Source: Macrocybe gigantea (lineage: Eukaryota; Basidiomycota; Agaricomycetes; Agaricales; Callistosporiaceae). Taken from it: a stretch of 64,000 bases of DNA. The stretch is from assembly GCA_011319805.1 (NCBI GenBank), contig SJRY01000003.1, positions 62,001 to 126,000 on the forward strand, given 5' to 3'. Made by a program: the position numbers and the translations under genes. Shown piece by piece: positions 10,747-21,700 of the stretch. Each line of letters begins with the position of its first letter. The first letter of the stretch is position 1. The notes under the pieces were generated by a model. That model did not search any database. It was not told the DNA's origin and saw only the letters and a list, made by a program, of their open reading frames with translations.

Positions 10747-12671
10747 ATTATTACCATCTTTGCTGATGGTAGCAACATACCACCTGCTGTTATCTTCAAA
10801 AACCAGGCATTTCTCACAAGCTGAAAGCAAGATAATCCACTTAAGGCATCATATGATCTATATTATCTTTTACTCTATCTATTATTGATCTATTTTGTCC
10901 AGCCTAGGCTATTCAAAAAAGGGCTGGACTGATGGCAAGATAGAGCATGCATAGATTGAGGATTTTGACAAGAAAACCAAAGAGATTGCCAATGGTCGCA
11001 AATGGTTCCTTCTTGTTGATGGTCATAACTCCCATTACACCATAGACTTCCTGCTCTATGCATGTGAACACAATATTGCTGTGCTATATTATCTATTGCA
11101 CTCAACATATATCTACCAAGGCCTCGACATTGTTATTTTCAGTCTACTTAAAAAATATTAGCAAGAAGAATGGGATAGGACAGAGCACGAGAATGGCAAA
11201 AGGGTTACAAAATCAACTTTCTTATCTGTTTATGCCCAAGCACATGTCTGTGCACTCAGCCCAGATAACATCAAAAGTGCATTCTGAAAGACAGGTGTTT
11301 ACCGTTATAACCCATCTGTTATCACATCTGACATGCTGGCTCCTAGCCGAGAAACATCGTTGCAGCACACAGCCATCCTGCCCTTCGAAACACCTATCCG
11401 GGTCCTTGTTGAAGTATTTACTATGTTGGAAAGGCAACAATGGGCTGAACAGGGCCAGGAAGATAGGCTGAATCTATCAGATCATTCTGATGAACAAAAC
11501 TAATCAGACAATGATTGCGACATACCAAATGAGCTTATTGGAGCCTTTGAGCAACTTGCGCAAACATCCAAGAACCCCCTCTTTAGAAATGAACCACTTG
11601 GATCCAACACTTGCCCTCTACAAATCGACCCCCTTATGTTTTCACCAGTAAAGCAATATAGTCACCTTCTCCAAAACCAACCACAAACAGAGCGAGAGCG
11701 GGAGATGCAGGAAGCACTGCATGAAGCCGAAATCTGAGAAGCACATCTGAAAGGCCAGCTGCATGGGCAGCAAGCTGTGCTCGTCCTGCAGAATATCTAT
11801 TATGAGTGCATTCAGAATGAAATGCATGGCCTGGAGGAAAAGAAGTCGAAGAAGGGGACGGCAGCCAAGGTCAAGCAAGCTAACCAGAAGGGGAGGCTAC
11901 TCACAGGCGATGAGATGGTCAAGCTTTATGCTGAGTACCATGCTGAGATTCAGAGGCATGCTGCTGAGAAAGAGTGAAGATGGCAGGTCAGGGACAAGCA
12001 TAGTGAGGCTTTGGAGGTATGGAAGGTCCAGGAGAACAAGAGGAAGAAGAAATGTGCCGAGATCAATGCCCAGTATCAGACAAAATTGAAGAAGTAGGAG
12101 GAGGAGAAAAAGCAGGCAAAAGCAGAGAAAAGGAGAGCGGGGTGGAAAAAACCAATTTGAGGGCCATTACCTAAGGCTCTCCCAAAGCCCAAGAAGGTCA
12201 CGGAGGACATGGAGGTGGAGGAAGATGAACAAAACAACAAGGATGAGGCTGGGTCAACGGAGAGTGACACAGAATAACACTTCAGTCACAGGTGCATCAC
12301 GGAATCATAACGCATATCAAGGACTCGGACAGCTCATTTTTGGTACCCTTTTACAGATTGCATATTTTGCTCATGTTTCTCTACCTGCAGTACTGTAACT
12401 TGTTACACAACTTGTTAAATAGTGTAGCTAAGGTTCTATACCCTTTAGAAGCCCAAAACTTGTCTCGGAGTCGTGTGAGACGTGATACAAATTGTGGCAT
12501 ATAAAGGACCACGAGATCACTGTAATAGTTTCAGTGACCAGCCGCAGCAGTGCGAGTTTTCCAGCCTATTGATAGTTATTTGCACTTATGTACACTTGTA
12601 TTTGAACGGTGATAAGATCGTCTCTGCCATCCTTGGAGCAGCGGCCTCAGATCTCTATTCTATGCGTCGAA

Positions 12672-14328
12672 ATGGAGGATAAACCCAGAATTATAATCAC
12701 GGGTATGCTATGTCCTTTTATTCTAGGAATGTTGCATGAACTCGAGTCTGCTTCATGGAACAGGAGCATCTGGAGTATTGGGTACTGCTGTGCGGTGTGC
12801 TTTTGAGGGAGTGGCGAGCGCTCGATATGAAATACTTCCTCTGTCACACTCAAGAACCGGAAATCGGCTAGTCCCTTTGGATCTCACGGACAAGGCAGCT
12901 GTTGAAAAGGTGTTCAGTGATTTCAAGCCAAACTGTATGTTGATCTTCTGGTTTGTGCCCTTCTTATCTGAGCGCTGGCCATCGCCTGATTTCTCGTGCT
13001 CCGTTTGGCGCATGCCATCTCTCGGATTTATTGGTGAAAAATTTTTATTCCCTGATGATCACTCGACCACAGGGGTCATCCACTGCGCTGCGGAGAGAAG
13101 ACCAGATGTCGCAGAAAAGGCAGGTCCGAGTTTCAGTCGCGGAGGTTCCGCTGCGCGAACTGCATGCATGTCGTTCCAGTGCTGACTGCATTTTTCTTTT
13201 GCACTAACGTGGATCCAGGATCCTAAAGGTGCAGAAACGGTGAGAGAACGGGCTCTTTTGTGCTGATCACATCACTCCATCGCGTGGTTCCCTGACGTCG
13301 TCTAAAGCTCAACTCCGAAGTGCCTGGACACTTGGCTGTCCTATCAAAAACTCTCAAGTTCACTTTGGTTTACATCTCGACTGGCGAGTATTCACCACGC
13401 CATAGTCTTTTTTGTCTTCCACGGGCGGAAGATGCCTAACATCTGAGGACTTGCAGATTATGTGTTTGATGGCACATCGCCGCCCTACACTCCATCATCG
13501 CCGACGAACCCTTTGCAGCTGTACGGCAGAACTAAGCGTGACGGCGAACTCGCGGTCCTGGGTGTAAGCGGGGCACCGGTGGTAGTCTTGCGAGTACCTG
13601 TCTTGTAAGGATATTTTTTTTCCCGACGCGGCGTTCCTGCTACCCATCAAGGGCTAACTACAGAAAAAAATGTCGATCATCCTCCGCAGGTACGGACCGA
13701 CCGCCAAAAACTCTGATAGTGCGATCAACATCCTGCTCGACATCGTGCAAGATCAGTCTAGGAAAACATACAGGATGGATCACTACGCCACGCGGTATCC
13801 CACCAATATCGTTGACATCGCAAATTTCCTTGTGCGACTAACAGGTAAGCGCAGTCCTCGTAAAGCCAATCACATACCATATGCCTTTTTGTATCATATG
13901 GATCCTATCCGTCGGACGCCCTCCGAAAGGTTGGAGTAGAAAAAAGACCGAGTTCCTTTCTCCGCCTGACTTTGAATCACGTCTTCTCTGAATGCCTTTG
14001 GCCAATCTATGCTAACCACTTTTCAGCCTACAAGAAACCGCTACCACGGATTCTCCACTACTCTGCCGAGGAGCCGTTCACCAAATACGAAATTTGCCTC
14101 ATCTTCGCGAAGATTCTCGGCCTGCCACACGTACACATTGTCCCAGATGCAGAGCCTCCTAGTGGCGCCAGTGCTGTCACGAGACCTAGGGATTGCCATC
14201 TCGACACGAGGGAGACAGAAGCACTCGATCTGCCTGGAGGAGATGGAGATGGCGGGCCACTCGGTCTGTCTCTATTCGAGGAATGGTGGACGGAATACCT
14301 AGAGAAACGAAGATCGTCCGGGGCGTGA
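12672..14328 (+). CDS. MAT2B/RmlD-like NAD(P)-binding protein
   Basis: This resembles the regulatory beta subunit of methionine adenosyltransferase and dTDP-4-dehydrorhamnose reductase (RmlD substrate-binding family), a Rossmann-fold short-chain dehydrogenase. Eight exons (12672-12702, 12764-12934, 13073-13119, 13219-13239, 13308-13383, 13457-13604, 13690-13844, 14027-14328) sum to 951 nt, or 316 aa, close to human MAT2B. The nucleotide-binding motif GASGVLG is at residues 11-17, a [11 protein letters not shown] segment follows, then ISTDYVFDG and the YxxxK-type [10 protein letters not shown]. Two of the introns need GC rather than GT donors (at 13120 and 13384); no GT donor restores the conserved protein there. 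It begins about 150 bp after the pogo element ends. The family is confident; whether it regulates S-adenosylmethionine synthesis is inferred. Confidence 0.9.
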
Positions 14329-15297
14329 GCGTTTCATGGGGACTTTGCCTATATGCTTATAGTATAAGTGAAGATTGGATTATCCCATGTCCTCGGACAG
14401 CTATCGGAGCGCAGATTAGCAGGCGGTGAGGGCCAAGCAAGCTCGTAATGTCGAAGGCGGTGCGTGAGGACAATCTGGCCAAGATTAACACGGGGTGGTC
14501 GGTCATTAGACCAACTTGACCGCCGCTGATTCGAATCAACGTCTAAATCTGCTAGAGGAGCTTAATTTTCAGGACGGGTGCTATTCGCGCGATATGTTGA
14601 TCAACTGGCGTTGCACTGGATAATCCTGGTTGCTCCCTATGTCAATCAGATCGATAACGAATGACGAGATGGCGACTTACGAAAAAGAATTTGATTGCCA
14701 TTCTGCTTTATCATATAGACCGGTCGCTTTGGATGTCACCAAGGTCTTTCATAAACTGAGCTTCGATTCCTCGCGACAGAAACCCTAGGCTCGGTCAACT
14801 CACTGTGTCGACGAGAATAAAAGGAAATATCTCGTAAGGGCATCATTAAGTTTCCTTCTTGTGTACTGTTACGACACTGAAGAGTTTTCCCAGGATTTGG
14901 CATGTGGGGAATGAGTGTATGTTTGTCGAGAATGATACAGGGCTTCTTGATGTCGTAGCGGAAATCTCGAGAGTTTGCTAATGAGGCGACCCTCACGAGC
15001 ATATGATGCCGCGATAATCAAGAAGGTTCCTCAGCCAGACCACTTGCATAATATTCAAGAACTTGATTTCATAGCGACTCCGAATGCCACAGGTGGCCAT
15101 TTTGCCATTCCTCGCGGCTGTGTGGTCGTCTGCCAGCGGATCACGTTGATTCCATCTGGGCCTGCAAATTTGGCGCCATGCTCACCTGTGAAATTTTCCT
15201 GTGCGACGCCATTGCAGTCCGTGATGAGTAAACACACGTCGACACCATTGACATGCTGGCTGACTAATCGGAGGCCGACGCCGATCGAGGTCAGTTC
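14329..15297. other. Intergenic, no gene recognised
   Basis: About 970 bp between the MAT2B-like stop and the PITH-domain gene start. Short open frames exist on both strands (for example reverse 14736-15002) but none shows protein-like composition or family similarity that I recognise. It presumably contains the 3' UTR of the first gene and the promoter of the second. Confidence 0.55.
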
Positions 15298-16223
15298 ATG
15301 TCTGAAGCGCTGGTTGCCGCCTGGACTTCCACCATGTCGGCACAGGACGGCCGTTTCGAATCGCTGAATTCTGTTGCGTCTAGCCTCGCGGGCACAGAGG
15401 TGGCGAACCTCTTTACGGTCATCGACAGAGACAAGTAAGCTCTCCGCAACCATACGTGTCGTATCTCGGCCTGGGGTTATTAATTCGATGTTGCGTTTGA
15501 GTCAAGAGTGCACGGGCTGAACTTGGCAGTACCTGAACATGCGAAGGAGGTGATCAAGCCGTGGGATGAACGGGAGGATAATTCAAAGTATGTAGAGTCG
15601 GGCGTCGACGATCAGGTTCGAGTCGGTTTTCCTTATCGAGCGTGCAATGCCCACTATCGATGATTGCCTTTGGGGTTTCGGGAAAAAAGTTCATCATCCA
15701 CATTCCCTTCACCGAGAATGTTCGAATAAAGTCGGTATTGTTGAAGCTGGGTGAGTTGATAGATCAAGTTATCTGCGATTTGATATTCACTTTCTGTGCG
15801 AAGGCCGTGGAGAGGTGACGCCGCGTCATCTAAGAATATACGCCAATCATCCAAATATTGTCGATTTTGAGAATGCCGAATCAACGAAACCTCACCTAAA
15901 TATCAGCCTCTTGGAAGACGAGACTGGCGTTGTAGAATACCCTCTGCGGGTGGCTGCCTTTGCAAGCATCACGTCGCTGTCTCTTTTCTTCGTAGGTGCA
16001 CGGCATAAATGTTTTTGCACGTCTTCAAATCCCTTCCCGACAGAACGAAGCAGTCGGTGGAGAACTTAGCCGGGTATATTATATCGGATTTAAAGGAGAC
16101 ATGCGGTCTGGAAACAGAGAAGTGAATTCCAAGCTAGAGATCCCCGCGCAGAACGCCGCCGACGCGTCTCTGGTGGACCGTTTGGCGGAGAAAAGTGCAG
16201 GTCAGCAGACAACGGCACGGTGA
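15298..16223 (+). CDS. PITH domain-containing protein (PITHD1 homologue)
   Basis: The PITH domain is the proteasome-interacting module also found in thioredoxin-like TXNL1; PITHD1 proteins are small soluble nucleo-cytoplasmic proteins. Five exons (15298-15434, 15507-15615, 15690-15750, 15804-15991, 16044-16223) sum to 675 nt, or 224 aa, matching the usual length of about 210. Diagnostic segments are NLAVPEHAKEVIKPW, a DDQ/FIIHIPF pair, VLLKLGRGEVTPRHLRIYAN, GVVEYPLRVAAFAS and YYIGFKGDMRSG near the C-terminus. The ATG at 15298 was chosen because exon 1 then runs open to a GTAAGC donor and leads into the conserved region; an internal Met at residue 13 is an alternative. All joins close in phase. 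Confidence 0.9.
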
Positions 16224-16269
16224 TGCAGAACTGGGATAAGTAGTTGCCTCGTTTGGAATAGACAAAACA

Positions 16270-17158
16270 TTGAGAAACAAACATTTGCTCGTCGCCATCG
16301 CACATGGTGAGCGACGACGTTGCATTTGTACTGCGCTAGACTGTACCGATGCCGTCATGTTGTGGCCTTTAACAGGACTTCATCGGATACTTCGACGCGC
16401 TGATATCCGACGTCCTTCTCTTCATGGGCAGCATACGCAAGTCCGAGACACTGTAATCACCGCGATCGCTGGAGTGCCTTTTTGGCGTTGGTCCGCAAAT
16501 GACAAGTCGTCATACACGCGTTCAAGAAGGAGTATCTGGTCTATTATTTGCTCAAGTGGCACCAGGATGGAAGGGAAGTTAGGTTCAGGGACGATAGGGG
16601 CATCCCACCTTATTTTACACTGCTTGCGGACGCGTTTCGGTACCTCGGCGCTGGTGTCAACGTCAACGTTTCTGTGTATCCCTCGCTTTCTCTCCCTGTG
16701 TCTTTTGGTGTTTCGCGCATTTTGTCCTTATCCATGTTGCTGGCGCCTATGATGCTAGCGGGCTGTCTCTATCTTGTGTGGCACGCGGCTGAACAGGGAC
16801 TACACCTCCAAAATCTTGCACGCCATTGAGAAAGTTCAAGAAGTCTACCCAAAGCTGAAAGACAACTTCATCAAAAGCGTGCGTACTGATCCCTTCATCC
16901 TTTGTCCAAAAGAGACATTTTTTCTCTCAGGTTTCAAAGGAGATTGAGAACCGAGCACTAAGGGAGGAGATTGAAGCCCTGAAGAACACGATTGTGGAAT
17001 GTGATAAGCAGTTTGAGGAATGCATCAAACAGCTTGAGGAACGCGACAAGCAGTGGTCAGCACTCATGCAAGACAATGTGGGCATTCAAAGCCAAGTGGG
17101 CCCATCTTCAGCGCCAGCGGATGGTCAAGCGACTCAAGCCCGTAAGGCCCATAATTGA
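16270..17158 (+). CDS. Hypothetical protein with C-terminal coiled coil (exons unresolved)
   Basis: I do not recognise the family. Protein-like pieces in order are DFIGYFDALISDVLLFMGS (about 16376-16450), FKKEYLVYYLLKWHQDGREV with PPYFTLLADAFRYLGAG (about 16525-16655), ILHAIEKVQEVYPKLKDN (about 16815-16870), and a heptad-like Glu/Lys-rich segment from 16935 ending at TGA 17156-17158. The pieces lie in different frames separated by intron-like sequence. I could not join the first two with clean splice sites, and a TGA falls in one candidate join, so the gene may be broken or have an unseen intron. It starts just after the PITH gene on the same strand. Function unknown; the C-terminal coiled coil suggests protein-protein contact. 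Confidence 0.5.
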
Positions 17159-17639
17159 TTTAATCCGCGATCTTTGGAGACAGGCTGACCGATATGGCAG
17201 AATCGTCCATGCCAGCGTCAGATGACAATCGTCCCCATTCAAAGCTGCTTCTGTGCCTTCTCCCTTGCCTCGGAGCCAATGGCCGCTGACAAGTCACTTG
17301 ATGGTGTTCTTGTATGGCATGTACCGTACCCAGGTTTGAGGTAGAGCTGCTAGTCTTGCTTTTGTGTCCATAATAATCGAGATCACGACTTAGTGATTCG
17401 CAATGAGACTGGTGGGAATTCGGTGCCTGTTCATTCTCTTAATGCGTCAACACGATCATCCAAAAGACGCGCGAGATGCAATGTAGAATATACTATCTAA
17501 ACCTGTAGGGCTGCCACCCTGGTCATAGTAGTTCATTTTTCAGCTGAAGGACAAGGCGAACGACATTGGAAGCGACCATTTGCTAGGAACCTCATTACAT
17601 AAGCGAGGTTCTTCTCACCACTTCAACATTTTTTCCACC
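17159..17639. other. Intergenic, 3' end of hypothetical gene and uS5m promoter
   Basis: About 480 bp with no supported gene. A weak open frame (16992-17225) only overlaps the coiled-coil exon in another frame. Confidence 0.5.
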
Positions 17640-19592
17640 ATGAACGGGCTCTTGCGGCGCTGGGGCCATGCAAGCCGCTCCATACGCGTTCTGCGTGCGC
17701 AGAGATCCTCGCAGCCGCAGATGGTGCTCTCTGCCAGAATGAGACGTCCATACAGCACCGGAAATGAGGTCCAAGGCAGCAAGTTTGACCGACTCTGTGC
17801 GACACTGCGGCCAGGCATGAAGGAGGACGAGCTTGCGCTTACGATAGCTGCGTTGCTGTCATCGACGAAGGATCTCACGAAGCTAGACAAGCTCGTGACG
17901 ATCATTCCGCCATATACGAAAGGCCTCAACCGCAGGCTCCTGTATGAGAAAGTTAACCATTATGTATCCAACCCATCAGAGGAGAGGTTTGAGGCTCTGC
18001 TCTCTCAATCGTCTGGTGAGTCTCGCTCTTTTTCCTGAGTGACATTCTTCCAACCATATCGTGCGTTCCAGAACAAGTGAAGGAACGGGGCGAAAATGGC
18101 GAAGCAACTTCAGCTTCTCAACCAACCGCTTCCCCTCAGCAGCTTGAGCAACGTAGGTGGATAGTCTGACAATAGCGCCTCTTTCACCTATCGACATGGT
18201 TACAGGATCACCCAATGGCGCAAGTGTGCCACAGGATGTATCACCACTCGACCAACTGACAATGCATATGGCAAGGCCAGAAGTCCAGAGAGCCTTGGAA
18301 GATTTGGGACCAGCGGAACTACAGGAGTTTCAGGAAATGTCAAGACGGCTGTTTACGGAATCTGGAGATGAGAATATGACCGTTCTTGATCGTTATGCAG
18401 AAATTCTGGCTAAGCATGGAGTCCCAATATCCTACACCAACCGACCGCAAGCTCCCGATGCTGAAGCGATAGACTATCTTACTGAGTTTAAACAGCACTG
18501 TCTCACAGATGTCTCTGAGGAGGAGGCCAAAGAGATGTTGGATGAAGCGACCAGTGAGCAGATTTATTTTATGTCATTTGGTTTGAATTGATGTACGTGC
18601 CTTTTTCGAGGTTTAGTAAAATCGATAACAGCCCAAAGACCAGCCAAGGACCTGGAACAACCCATCGTCAAAGAGGTAGTGTCGGAATCTGTTACAGCCG
18701 AAACTACGACAGGTATACCATTTCTTACCGAGTGGACAACAGTAGGCTGACGTTATATCTTGCAGAACAAATGCCCTCCACACAAACCGAGGCCGCACGC
18801 GATCCTTATCCCGACCTGATGACACCAGACCCGCTTCTGGATTCACGAGATGTCATGGAATTCCCGCCGACAAGGGAGAACCCATACCACAACCGCGTCA
18901 TTATTCGGAACAATGCGTCGATATTCCACGAATCCATGCTGCAGAACGGCTACAACTTTGGCGAACACGAATTCACGGAGACGGACGAGGTGCAAGAGCA
19001 GATGAGCTCCGAGGCCAATCTGCCTCTACCGCAGAGCCAGCTCCGCCAGCTTTACCGCTTCCCACTCATCAAGCGGCGTATCACACAGCAGACCGGCAAA
19101 GGCAAGATACACCGACAATTCGTGCTCATGGTCGTAGGGAATGGCGATGGGCTGGTCGGCTACGGGCAGGGCAAGGACGAGGACGCACCACGCGCCGAGG
19201 CCAAGGCGTATGCGCAGGCAGTCCGCAACATGGACTGGGTAGAGCGGTTCGAGAAGCGCACAATCTGGTCGGACATGGAGGCCAAGCTTGGTGCTACGCA
19301 GATCATCATGCGCCCGCGCCCCGTTGGATTTGGCTTGCGCTGCAACCCGAACCTGCATCAGGTCCTCAAGGCGGCTGGCATCAAGGACGTCAGCGCCAAG
19401 GTGTGGGGCAGCCGCAATCCGATCAACGTCATCAAGACCGCATTCCGCATGCTCCAGGCAGGGCATGCGCCGCTGGGCATGGGAGACGGCGTCGGTGGTC
19501 CTGGCAAGAAGCTGAACAAGGGGTCGGGGCTGAGGAGCAAGGAGGACGTGGAGCGCGAACGCGGAAGGAAGCTGGTCAGCTTGAGGAAGTAG
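17640..19592 (+). CDS. MRPS5: Mitochondrial small-subunit ribosomal protein uS5m
   Basis: This is a homologue of bacterial S5, part of the mRNA entry channel and decoding fidelity region of the mitochondrial small subunit. Five exons (17640-18015, 18072-18152, 18206-18580, 18632-18712, 18766-19592), all with phase-1 joins, sum to 1740 nt, or 579 aa. The N-terminus (MNGLLRRWGHASRSIRVLR) is rich in Arg/Ser with no acids, as expected for a mitochondrial targeting peptide. The S5 dsRNA-binding fold starts around residue 400 (GKGKIHRQFVLMVVGNGDG, VGYGQGKDEDAPRAEAKA), and the C-terminal S5 fold follows (RPRPVGFGLRCNP, AKVWGSRNPINVIKTAF). The 300-400 residue N-terminal extension is long. The third donor (GTTTGA at 18581) is weak; if unused, the first part would end at TGA 18589-18591 as a separate protein and S5 would start at ATG 18772. 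Confidence 0.88.
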
Positions 19593-21700
19593 AGGCAAAG
19601 GATGGAACCACTGATTCCCGACGCGCGACGACCGTCGTCTTCCAGCCCAACCCGATCAGGACTCGCGGGTATTTCGTCGGACAACAGACGGCACACGCAT
19701 AAAAGCAAGACGCTATAGTTTGTCCTTACATTCACATATATAATTTAATCATGCACAAGCCCTCTTATTCATGTTGACCATGCAGGACCTCAATGGACTG
19801 CATTACAATGCACCCCTTCTCTATTCTGACCAACACGCCGCAGGAAAGAATTGATTGAATGTGTTGCTCTCCGCGGCGCAGAACGACTGGCTGGTCTCGC
19901 GCGTTCATACTAATACACACCAGCCGTCACCCACTCGTGAGACGTGTCCAGCCCCCACGTCAAGGCCCTTTCCATGGGTACTGCAGAACGAAAGGAAAAC
20001 GAGTCGCCAAGATGAAGTATGTTCCTGCCTTCAGCCTCACATCAGGCCCTGCAAGCGTGTACTCGTCCTCTTTAGTGTCATCTCCACTGACAATGCGTCC
20101 GCCTGGCGGACACGATGCTCCACGGTGGCGGGCGCCGTGGCTACTTGGTTATGCTTTGGCACGGGCCTCCTGATCCCTCATTATTCAAATGTACTCAATC
20201 TCAGCGAATTTTGACCATGAGTCACTTCTCCTTTCCACGGGTTTGTGGCGTGTTGTGTGTTGCGTGCGGCAGATCGATGAGGGACGTCTGTGAGGACGCG
20301 TTTTCGGTGCGTGTAGCATCGGAGTGCTTTGCTGTCTCCTGTTACCTCCGGCTGATCCTGTTCCTTATCCTCGTAGCGAGAGATATCGCCAGATCGGAAT
20401 TAAAAAACGAGTTTACATCAGAAATCAGAATACGGAACGACAGAGTCCTTGAGCTTCTCCTCAGCGCATGAAGCCGCAAGCAAGGTCCGATATGATGCAG
20501 CTGGTTATCGATATGCGACCGCGGGCGCAAAGCAGCGAGCCATTCGTGCATTCAAATTTCCACTTCCGGCTCCCTCCTCCCACCGCGTCTGATAAGGATG
20601 ATGCACGCGAACGGCGATGGGCGGGACTCGCGGACATAAGACGTCCCATTAGGTGTCACAACGATCTCCGGGCGGGCGTCTTTTATTCCATTGATTTTGA
20701 TTCACCGAGAATGCCATGTGGACCAGAATCAGGTCTCTGCGCGACCCAGGGAACAAGACAGGACTCCCATTCTGATCCCAAAACACTCCGGGCTTGGCTT
20801 CAAAGGTCAAACTGTACTGTACAGTCATTGGTTGTGACACGCCACTACTGGGCTTTCAGACAATTAATGCAACTGCCTTACATCCGCAGGACGTAGTCTT
20901 GTGCGAGTAAGCTAGGGTCTATTGTGAGCTTACAGAATTGTGCGATCTATCACAATGGACAGAGATATCATTGTATCGTGCTCGAAATAAATTGAATGCC
21001 TCCACCTTCCGCTTGTACTCGTCCTTCAAAAGAGCACATGTTTCATTTGATGAAGTTCACTCTTTTTCTTGATCTCAATTCTGTTCAAGTCGTCTGCGGG
21101 AAAAGGTTTATGTTCATGAAACCCGCGAACATGGAACGAGGACCGCTGGCAATACCTTCGTCCACAACGTGCCTCCGTAGTCCCATCAGTTGGTACTTGA
21201 TGAATACATCACGCTCCATTCGCTTCGCATCCGACTAGCGGGCAGTCGATGGTTGCAACTGAGGAAGTACGCGATCTCCAGCAGCGGAATGAAGTTCATA
21301 ACGACTTGTTTATTGAGGAGGCTTGCTGTACACTGCCAGCATTATAATACGAGTGATGCTGGCTACGTGGTACTACACCTCGCCGCACATTGGGGTGCGA
21401 CGGCGGGTGCTCGAATAAAAAATATAATTGCCTGAATGAGGTGAATGTGTTCCGATGAGATGATTGAGTGAGATGAAATGAGGGTGAGTATGATGAGATG
21501 AATGAAAGAGCGGATGAATGTTATGCGATGCCAGATAGATGCGAGAAAGAAGTGGGAATAGATAGTAGGGAAGGTTAGGATGTGTGGCGTTTGAAGCGCG
21601 TGAAGGAAGAAAAAGGTGGCGGATGGAGCTATGCAGAAGGAGCCAAAAAAAAGAGGATGTCGACAATAAAGGCGAAATGAATTCTAGCCAGAAGATCTAC
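19593..21700. other. Long intergenic region, no gene recognised
   Basis: About 2.1 kb between convergent genes. Open frames up to about 140 codons exist (for example forward 20468-20896 and 19855-20214), but their composition is not protein-like and I see no family motifs or consistent splicing. The stretch 21427-21560 is a GATGA/ATGAG-rich low-complexity tract. Confidence 0.55.
21427..21560. repeat. GATGA-rich low-complexity tract
   Basis: Imperfect repeats of GATGA, GATGAGAT and GAATGA run for about 130 bp, downstream of the kinase stop codon and so probably in or near its 3' UTR. No exact unit could be defined. Confidence 0.55.

Larger units (their letters stand above)
3550..12277 (+). 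pseudogene. Pogo-type DDE transposase, split by retrotransposon
   Basis: The N-terminal half is open from 3753 to 4203. It holds the CENP-B/Tc5-type DNA-binding region and the first catalytic Asp in IWATDKTGIQIG, then a TAG (4204-4206). After the retrotransposon the frame resumes at 10747-10752 with TIFADG. The second catalytic Asp lies in LLVDGHNSHYT near 11010-11040 and a third in YQGLDIVIF near 11115-11140. A charged coiled C-terminal tail (11700-12277) is typical of basidiomycete pogo transposases. Several in-frame stops are present. When the inserted element and one copy of the 5-bp duplication are ignored, the reading frame crosses the insertion site, so the retrotransposon landed in coding sequence. 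The start is uncertain: related text runs back to about 3550 in other frames. Confidence 0.85.
3034..12522 (+). mobile_element. Pogo-like DNA transposon 1, interrupted by a chromovirus
   Basis: The terminal inverted repeats match. The left end begins CAGGGATCACGTGGTCCTTT at 3034; the right end, read in reverse from 12522, begins CAGTGATCTCGTGGTCCTTT. Both are flanked by a TA dinucleotide (3032-3033 and 12523-12524), the target duplication expected for the Tc1/mariner/pogo superfamily. Inside is one broken DDE transposase. Subtracting the inserted 6.5-kb chromovirus leaves an element of about 3.0 kb, close in size to pogo-like transposon 2. The TIR core is shared with that element although the transposases are distant. 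Identity is confident from TIR, TA duplication and transposase together. Confidence 0.88.

Noticed and set aside
14440..14560. Possible tRNA gene, from a GATTCGAATC palindrome resembling a B box
   Set aside because: The flanking bases do not pair as a T stem and no A box or acceptor stem fits at the right spacing.
19026..19598. Reverse open frame of 190 codons
   Set aside because: It lies wholly antisense to the S5 domain of uS5m, which has strong family motifs.
19855..20896. Open frames of 119 and 142 codons as real genes
   Set aside because: Overlapping frames on several registers are equally long, residue composition is not protein-like and no splice pattern or family motif supports them.
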